Of a stretch of DNA of 33,953 nt, positions 29,172-33,953 are shown one piece after another. Numbering within the stretch: the first letter of the stretch is position 1; the number at the start of each line of letters is the position of its first letter. The notes under the pieces were generated by a model that searched no databases, was not told the origin of the DNA, and worked only from the letters and a program-made list of their open reading frames with translations. Position numbers and translations under genes: made by a program. This DNA comes from SIG565 sp045647785 (GTDB lineage Bacteria > Bacillota > Clostridia > Oscillospirales > Acutalibacteraceae): assembly GCA_045647785.1 (NCBI GenBank), contig JAZRMU010000066.1, forward strand, positions 1 to 33,953, given 5' to 3'.

Positions 29172-31802
29172 ATGAATAAGGAATTAGCCAAGCAGTATGA
29201 TCCGCGCGAGGTGGAGGACCGAATTTATAAAACCTGGCTCGACGGTAATTATTTCCATGCTAAATGTGAAAAGGATAAGGATACCTTCACAATAGTTATC
29301 CCGCCACCGAACATCACAGGTCAGCTGCACATGGGACATGCCCTTGATAATACCCTGCAGGATATTTTAATCCGCTTTAAGCGTATGCAGGGCTTCGATA
29401 CTCTGTGGCTGCCCGGTACAGACCATGCATCCATTGCTACAGAGGCCAAAATTGTTGAGGCTATGCGTAAAGAAGGCATTACCAAAGAGGATTTAGGCCG
29501 TGATGGCTTTTTAGAGCGCGCTTGGAAATGGAAAGAGCAGTATGGCGGCAGAATTATCGAGCAGCTTAAGAAAATGGGCTCATCGTGCGACTGGGAGCGC
29601 GAGCGCTTTACACTCGACGAGGGCTGCAGCGATGCCGTTAAAGAGGTATTTATAAAGCTATATCAAAAGGGGCTTATCTATCGTGGTGAGCGTATCATAA
29701 ACTGGTGCCCCAAGTGCTTAACCTCTATTTCCGATGCCGAGGTTGAGTACGAGGAGCAGGCAGGCCATTTTTGGCATCTGCGCTATCCGCTAGTGGATGG
29801 CAGCGGATATCTGGAACTCGCAACTACCCGTCCTGAAACACTTCTGGGTGATACTGCAGTTGCAGTAAATCCCAAGGATGAGCGCTATGCACATTTAGTT
29901 GGCAAAATGCTTGATTTACCGATCGTTCATCGTCAGATTCCGATAGTGGCAGATGATTATGTTGAAATGGATTTCGGTACAGGTGTTGTTAAAATCACAC
30001 CTGCGCATGACCCGAACGACTTCGAGGTAGGCCTTCGCCATAACCTGCCCGTAATTAATGTAATGACCGACGATGCTAAAATCACCGCCGATTATCCGAA
30101 GTATGCAGGTATGGATAGATATGAGGCTCGCAAAGCAATCGTTGCCGATTTAGAGGCAGAGGGCGCACTCGTTAAAATCGAGGATTATAGCCATAATGTT
30201 GGTACCTGCTATCGTTGCTCTACAACAGTTGAGCCGCGCGTTTCAAAACAGTGGTTCGTTAAGATGAACCCACTTGCTACTCCGGCTATAGATGCCGTTA
30301 AAAACGGTGAGACTAAATTCGTTCCGCAGCGTTTTGAAAAGGTTTATTTCCATTGGCTTGAGAATATTCGCGACTGGTGCATTTCTCGTCAGCTTTGGTG
30401 GGGTCATCGCATTCCCGCTTGGTACTGTGCCGACTGCGGCGAAATTACAGTATCAAAAGAGAACGCAACTGTCTGCGCTCATTGCGGCAGTAAGAACATC
30501 GAGCAAGACCCCGATACCCTTGATACATGGTTCTCTTCAGCCCTTTGGCCGTTCTCGACACTCGGCTGGCCTGAAGAAACGGAGGATTTCAAGCACTATT
30601 ATCCCACTAATACACTCGTTACAGGCTACGATATCATCCCGTTCTGGGTAATGCGTATGATGTTTTCCGGTATTGAGCAAACAGGACAGGTGCCTTTCGA
30701 TACCGTTTTAATTCACGGTTTGGTAAGAGATAGTCAGGGCAGAAAAATGTCTAAATCTCTCGGCAATGGTGTTGACCCATTGGAGGTTATTGATGAGTAT
30801 GGCGCTGATGCGCTTCGCTTCTCACTTGCTACCGGTAACAGCCCGGGTAATGATATGCGTTATATTCCCGAGCGTGTTGAAGCAAGCCGTAATTTCGCTA
30901 ATAAACTTTGGAACGCAGCAAGATTCTTGCTTATGAATTTAAATAGTGATGAGGTTATGCCGCTCCCCGCAGCGCTTGCTCTTGAGGACAAGTGGATTAT
31001 CTCTAAATATAACCGCTTGGTAGGCGAGGTTACTGATAACCTTGAAAAGTACGAGCTTGGTCTTGCTATCCAGAAACTTTATGACTTTATATGGGATATC
31101 TATTGTGATTGGTATATTGAAATCAGTAAGGCAAGACTTGGCGGTGAGGACGAGCAGTCAGCAGATGCTGCCCGCGCAGTTCTCCTCTATGTGTTCGACG
31201 GTATTTTAAAGCTTCTGCATCCCTTTATGCCGTTTATAACCGAGGAAATCTGGCAGTCTATCCCGCATAATGGCGAGGCTATTATGATTGCCGAATGGCC
31301 CAAGTTTAGCAAAGAACTTGATTTCGAAGGTGAGGAAGCAGAATTCGAAAAGATTATGTCGGCTATCCGTGCAATCCGCAACCGTCGAAATGAAATGAAT
31401 GTGCCTCCCTCTAAAAAAGCAAAGGTATGTATAGCAACCTCTTTTGCCGATATATTCAAAAAGGGTGAGGGCTTTATCTGCCGATTGGCGTCAGCATCAG
31501 CCGTAGAGGTAGCAGACGAATTCAATTTACCCGATGCCGTTTGCGTTATTACCGATGACGCTAAAATCTACCTGCCGCTTGCAGAGCTTGTAGATTTTTC
31601 TGCTGAAATTGAGCGTCTTCAGAAGGAACTCGAAAAGGCGAATGTTGATAAGGACTTCTTTGAAAAGAAGCTAAACAACCCGAACTTTGTTGCAAAAGCT
31701 CCCGAGCAGCTTGTTAAAACACAGCGCGAACAGCTTTCAAAGGTGCTCGAAAAAATCGAAATGATCGAAAATCAAATCGCAGAGCTTAAGGCAAAAATTT
31801 AA
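29172..31802 (+). CDS. valS: Valyl-tRNA synthetase
   Basis: Charges tRNA-Val. The 876-residue class I synthetase has IPPPNITGQLHMGHALDN with HMGH at 53-56 (the HIGH motif), the editing domain block TTRPETLLGD (218-227), the block IPAWYCADCGEITV, the KMSKS loop at 525-529 (GRKMSKSLGNGVDP) and the C-terminal coiled coil (about 810-876) that ends in QIAELKAKI. NMTG/threonine-editing features are intact and the length is normal. A GGAG SD lies 11 bases before the ATG. It has its own promoter and a strong terminator. There is no T-box leader, so regulation by tRNA charging is not visible here. Confidence 0.97.
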   Translation: MNKELAKQYDPREVEDRIYKTWLDGNYFHAKCEKDKDTFTIVIPPPNITGQLHMGHALDNTLQDILIRFKRMQGFDTLWLPGTDHASIATEAKIVEAMRKEGITKEDLGRDGFLERAWKWKEQYGGRIIEQLKKMGSSCDWERERFTLDEGCSDAVKEVFIKLYQKGLIYRGERIINWCPKCLTSISDAEVEYEEQAGHFWHLRYPLVDGSGYLELATTRPETLLGDTAVAVNPKDERYAHLVGKMLDLPIVHRQIPIVADDYVEMDFGTGVVKITPAHDPNDFEVGLRHNLPVINVMTDDAKITADYPKYAGMDRYEARKAIVADLEAEGALVKIEDYSHNVGTCYRCSTTVEPRVSKQWFVKMNPLATPAIDAVKNGETKFVPQRFEKVYFHWLENIRDWCISRQLWWGHRIPAWYCADCGEITVSKENATVCAHCGSKNIEQDPDTLDTWFSSALWPFSTLGWPEETEDFKHYYPTNTLVTGYDIIPFWVMRMMFSGIEQTGQVPFDTVLIHGLVRDSQGRKMSKSLGNGVDPLEVIDEYGADALRFSLATGNSPGNDMRYIPERVEASRNFANKLWNAARFLLMNLNSDEVMPLPAALALEDKWIISKYNRLVGEVTDNLEKYELGLAIQKLYDFIWDIYCDWYIEISKARLGGEDEQSADAARAVLLYVFDGILKLLHPFMPFITEEIWQSIPHNGEAIMIAEWPKFSKELDFEGEEAEFEKIMSAIRAIRNRRNEMNVPPSKKAKVCIATSFADIFKKGEGFICRLASASAVEVADEFNLPDAVCVITDDAKIYLPLAELVDFSAEIERLQKELEKANVDKDFFEKKLNNPNFVAKAPEQLVKTQREQLSKVLEKIEMIENQIAELKAKI

Positions 31803-31851
31803 CAATAAAGAAAATTTTTCTTTAAAACCAAAATACGACAAATTATTTAAG

Positions 31852-31889
31852 GACAAGCATCTATTATATAATAGGTGCTTGTCTTTTTT
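31852..31889 (+). terminator. Terminator of valS
   Basis: A 16-bp stem, GACAAGCATCTATTAT (31852-31867) with ATAATAGGTGCTTGTC (31868-31883), with one G-T pair and a tight turn, then six T (31884-31889). Its 3' arm plus T run recurs at 32101-32118. Confidence 0.9.
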
Positions 31890-32118
31890 ATGCCGTTGAT
31901 ATTGGTCGATATTTTCGCTTCGCGAAATCGATATACTTGACCGTTGGTCAAATTAGATATGTCCGCTTATGCGAACACGATATGATATAAACCCCTGTTA
32001 TTGTGCCTTTAGGTACATATCGAGCGCGTCAGCGCATATAGAGTGTGAAACATATATCGAAAATCCCGACAGGGATTTATATCGCTGCGGCATTGCCGCA
32101 AGGTGCTTGTGTTTTTTT
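31890..32118 (+). repeat. Cluster of short hairpins flanked by a direct repeat
   Basis: Non-coding, with six hairpins: about 31906-31932 (TCGAT arms around TTCGCTTCGCGAA), 31937-31951 (TTGACC/GGTCAA), 31961-31976 (GT.CGC/GCG.AC), 32024-32035 (GCGC/GCGC), 32061-32078 (AAATCCC/GGGATTT) and 32086-32100 (TGCGGC/GCCGCA). ATATCGA or ATCGATA words join several of them. The cluster lies between AGGTGCTTGTCTTTTTTA (31873-31890, the end of the valS terminator) and AGGTGCTTGTGTTTTTTT (32101-32118), which looks like a duplicated target or a repeat unit end. Such ATATCG-linked palindromes are known as intergenic repeats in gut Clostridia. Confidence 0.65.
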
Positions 32119-32138
32119 ATAATAATTTTCCCTTTTTA

Positions 32139-32182
32139 GCCTCCCTTGTGTAAAGGGAGGGGGACCACTTGTGGTGGAGGGA
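32139..32182 (+). repeat. Extragenic palindromic repeat before spoIIAA
   Basis: CCTCCCTT (32140-32147) pairs with AAGGGAGG (32153-32160), followed by a second small hairpin GACCACTTGTGGT. The unit ends in GTGGAGGGA, only about 18 bases before the spoIIAA start. Sequences of the type CTCCCTTGTGTAAAGGGAGG are common between genes of Clostridia. It carries no gene. Confidence 0.55.
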
Positions 32183-32200
32183 ATGAAAGGAGTAATAACA

Positions 32201-32521
32201 ATGTCAGTGAAAATCGATACAACGGGTCAGGTCGTAACCGCCTACATTGAGGGCGATATCGACCACCACACCGCTCGCGAAATTCGTGAGCAAATCGATA
32301 AGGAAATAGAACTGAATATGCCAACGCTTTTAGTGCTTGATTTTTCCTCTGTCGGTTTTATGGATTCATCGGGCATCGGTCTTGTTATGGGAAGATACCG
32401 AGTGCTCGCCAAAACGGGTGCAGAGCTTGCAATAACAGGATGTTCACCAAGTATATATAAGGTAATGAGATTGGCGGGTCTTGAAAAGCTTGCCCGAATA
32501 ACCGAAAGGAGTAATATATGA
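32201..32521 (+). CDS. spoIIAA: Anti-sigma F factor antagonist SpoIIAA
   Basis: STAS-domain protein that frees sigma F from SpoIIAB in the forespore. The 106-residue protein has the family layout: GDIDHHTAREIREQID (18-33) and the phosphorylation loop DFSSVGFMDSSGIGLVMGRY (47-66). Ser56 corresponds to the Ser58 phosphorylated by SpoIIAB in Bacillus. Start: AAAGGAG lies 8 bases before the ATG at 32201; the frame open further upstream lies in a repeat and is rejected. spoIIAB starts 4 bases before its end (ATGA), so the proteins are made in linked amounts. Confidence 0.96.
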   Translation: MSVKIDTTGQVVTAYIEGDIDHHTAREIREQIDKEIELNMPTLLVLDFSSVGFMDSSGIGLVMGRYRVLAKTGAELAITGCSPSIYKVMRLAGLEKLARITERSNI

Positions 32522-32967
32522 AAACCGTAAATAAATTCACATTAACTTTTCCCTCCAAATCCAGCAACGAGGCCTTTGCCCGCGCAGCGGTAGCTTCCTT
32601 TGTGCTGCAGCTCGACCCCACTATCGACGAGCTGTCCGATATCAAGACCGCAGTAAGCGAGGCGGTAACCAACTGCATAGTTCACGGCTATCGTGATTCG
32701 ATAGGAAAAGTCTACATAACCGCCGAAATTAGAGATGACCACAGCCTGCAGGTTAAGGTGCGTGATACAGGTGTTGGTATCGATAACGTCGAGCTTGCGA
32801 TGCAGCCCTTATATACAACCGGTGGCGAAGAACGCGCGGGACTTGGCTTTGCAGTTATGCAAAGCTTTATGGATGGCGTTAAGGTTAAGAGCACAGTCGG
32901 CAAGGGCACTACCGTAACAATGCAAAAAAGAATTAGTGTAAGAGTTGGAAAGAATGCTGTTATATAA
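32518..32967 (+). CDS. spoIIAB: Anti-sigma F factor and serine kinase SpoIIAB
   Basis: Binds and inhibits sigma F and phosphorylates SpoIIAA. The 149-residue GHKL ATPase shows the N box SEAVTNCIVHGY (47-58, with Glu48 and Asn52), the G1 box VRDTGVGID (81-89) and the G2 region RAGLGFAVMQSFMDGVKVKS. Length is close to the Bacillus protein (146). It overlaps spoIIAA by 4 bases and the sigF start by 14 bases. Confidence 0.96.
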   Translation: MKTVNKFTLTFPSKSSNEAFARAAVASFVLQLDPTIDELSDIKTAVSEAVTNCIVHGYRDSIGKVYITAEIRDDHSLQVKVRDTGVGIDNVELAMQPLYTTGGEERAGLGFAVMQSFMDGVKVKSTVGKGTTVTMQKRISVRVGKNAVI

Positions 32968-33622
32968 AGATGAGGAATTTATAAAAAATAATTTTGGGCT
33001 TGTACACTCCTGCTGTAAGCGCTTCGCGGGCAGGGGAGTAGAATATGATGACCTCTTTCAAGCGGGCTGTATGGGTCTTGTAAAGGCCGCCCGAGATTTT
33101 AATGAAGATTTAGGTTTTGCTTTTTCCACTTATGCCGTTCCTGTGATATTGGGAGAGATTAAGCGCATATTCCGTGATACAGGTGCTATTAAGGTATCGC
33201 GCAGCCTTAAGGAATTGTCGTTAAAGGTCGCTGCCGTGAGCGAACAGTATGAAAAACTGCACGGAGAGCCAATAACAGTAGCTGCCGCCGCCGAGCAGCT
33301 TGGCGTATCGCCTGATGATGTAAGCGAGGCTATGAACTCCGCAAGACCTGTATTATCGTTAACCTACGACGATGATGGTGAAACCTGTGAATTCGACCTG
33401 CCTTGTGTATCCGGCGAGCACGCTATATATAACAAGATATTTATATCCGAAATTTTATCGCATCTCACTGCCGAGGAACGCAGGGTTTTGCTGCTGCGGC
33501 ATTTGGTGGGGTTAACACAGAGCGAGGTGGCAGCAAAACTAGGTATGTCCCAAGTGCAAATTTCCCGAAAAGAACGCAAAATACTCGAAAAAATTAACAA
33601 AATATACAAATCTACCGAATAA
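32954..33622 (+). CDS. sigF: Sporulation sigma factor SigF
   Basis: First forespore-specific sigma factor. In 222 residues (from the ATG at 32954) sigma region 2 includes GRGVEYDDLFQAGCMGLVKA (27-46) and FAFSTYAVPVILGEIKRIFRD (55-75), region 3 follows KVSRSLKELS and region 4 has the helix-turn-helix LTQSEVAAKLGMSQVQISRKERK (187-209). It is about 30 residues shorter than Bacillus SigF, mostly at the N-terminus. A TTG at 32945 would add three residues; neither start has a strong SD, so translation is probably coupled to spoIIAB, whose stop lies 13 bases inside. The spoIIAA-spoIIAB neighbours decide SigF over SigG, SigB or SigE. Confidence 0.94.
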   Translation: MLLYKDEEFIKNNFGLVHSCCKRFAGRGVEYDDLFQAGCMGLVKAARDFNEDLGFAFSTYAVPVILGEIKRIFRDTGAIKVSRSLKELSLKVAAVSEQYEKLHGEPITVAAAAEQLGVSPDDVSEAMNSARPVLSLTYDDDGETCEFDLPCVSGEHAIYNKIFISEILSHLTAEERRVLLLRHLVGLTQSEVAAKLGMSQVQISRKERKILEKINKIYKSTE

Positions 33623-33655
33623 TGAAAAATTTTTCAAAAAAAATAAAAAAAAGTG

Positions 33656-33684
33656 TTGACAAATGGTTTGCCTTTTGGTATTAT
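33656..33684 (+). promoter_or_regulatory. rRNA operon promoter
   Basis: TTGACA (33656-33661), 17-base spacer, TATTAT (33679-33684), preceded by an A/T-only tract (about 33627-33652) that fits an UP element. The start is predicted at about 33691. Confidence 0.85.
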
Positions 33685-33897
33685 AGTTAGGCGCTCTAAA
33701 AACGGAGCCGCAAAATGAACCTTGAAAATTAAACAACGACGATAATAAGGACCCGACAATTCCGAGCGAGAAATCGCTTGGTAAGTCAAGTACTTTTTAA
33801 AGTAAACGGACAAAAAGAGACAGAAATGTCAGAGTTTAGAAAATGAGCTAAAGAGCTTATCTAAAGAGATTTTAACACGGAAGTGTTGAGATATAAT
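33685..33897 (+). promoter_or_regulatory. 16S rRNA leader
   Basis: About 210 bases before the mature 16S end. CCTTGAAAATTAAACA (33720-33735) resembles the boxA-type antitermination element found in Firmicute rRNA leaders. GAGCGAGAAATCGCTTG (33763-33779) forms a small hairpin. No protein-coding frame is evident. Processing stems would need the sequence past the 16S 3' end. Confidence 0.6.
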
Positions 33898-33953
33898 TTT
33901 TTAGAGAGTTTGATCCTGGCTCAGGACGAACGCTGGCGGCGTGCCTAACACAT
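33898..33953 (+). rRNA. 16S ribosomal RNA, 5' end
   Basis: The universal 5' sequence AGAGTTTGATCCTGGCTCAG (E. coli positions 8-27) starts at 33905, followed by GACGAACGCTGGCGGCGTGC. The mature 5' end is estimated at 33898 from E. coli numbering. Only about 56 bases are in the window. Confidence 0.97.

Noticed and set aside
31890..32118. CRISPR-like array
   Set aside because: The hairpins differ in sequence and spacing; there are no identical repeats with unique spacers and no cas genes nearby.

Overview
The window reads as chromosomal DNA of an endospore-forming clostridial Firmicute, most likely of the Oscillospiraceae/Ruminococcaceae group. The evidence is the spoIIAA-spoIIAB-sigF operon, the order SRP RNA-dnaX-ybaB-recR, a DUF896 (YnzC-type) protein, an HPr-like protein, strong Shine-Dalgarno (SD) sequences with some TTG starts, many TTGACA/TATAAT-type promoters, and short palindromic intergenic repeats of a kind common in gut Clostridia. 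The taxon is an inference; no rRNA beyond the first ~56 bases of a 16S gene is present.

Layout. (1) 1-6390, minus strand: tRNA-Met with its own promoter, and an operon read thyX-tmk-DJ-1/PfpI-mltG-U32-PBP from a clear promoter at 6359-6387. It joins dTMP synthesis and phosphorylation to peptidoglycan enzymes. (2) 6430-9415, plus strand: an unusual PRPP synthetase, class II galT and tRNA-Ser(GGA), each with signals. (3) 9410-11860, accessory and decaying: a short repeat, an ECF sigma factor with a membrane partner, then relics of a sugar locus (MFS transporter C-terminus, GH39-like glycosidase N-terminus, LacI-type regulator). (4) mgsA at 11863-12240. (5) 12293-19704, minus strand: one tight eight-gene operon, LbH sugar-nucleotide-type protein, Nudix, two paralogous zinc-finger membrane proteins, galU, trkA, trkH and an unknown membrane-anchored protein. 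(6) 19727-23890, plus strand: SRP RNA, dnaX, ybaB, recR, DUF896, 2-hydroxyacid dehydrogenase. (7) 23970-24650, minus strand: a 59-residue membrane protein with a LexA-type box between promoter and start, and an HPr-like protein without the active-site histidine. (8) 24687-31889, plus strand: a divergent topoisomerase IV pair and valS. (9) 31890-32182: a cluster of small hairpins lying between two copies of the valS terminator arm, followed by a second repeat. (10) 32201-33953: the spoIIA operon and the promoter, leader and 5' end of a 16S rRNA gene.

How the genes work together: the window is mostly housekeeping (nucleotide supply, replication and repair, K+ uptake, translation, wall synthesis, forespore sigma control). 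The points most worth a second look are the LexA-box small membrane protein, the hairpin cluster flanked by a direct repeat, the paired RING-like/zinc-ribbon membrane proteins in the trk-galU operon, the deletion-fused sugar locus, and two start sites whose SD lies inside a hairpin.
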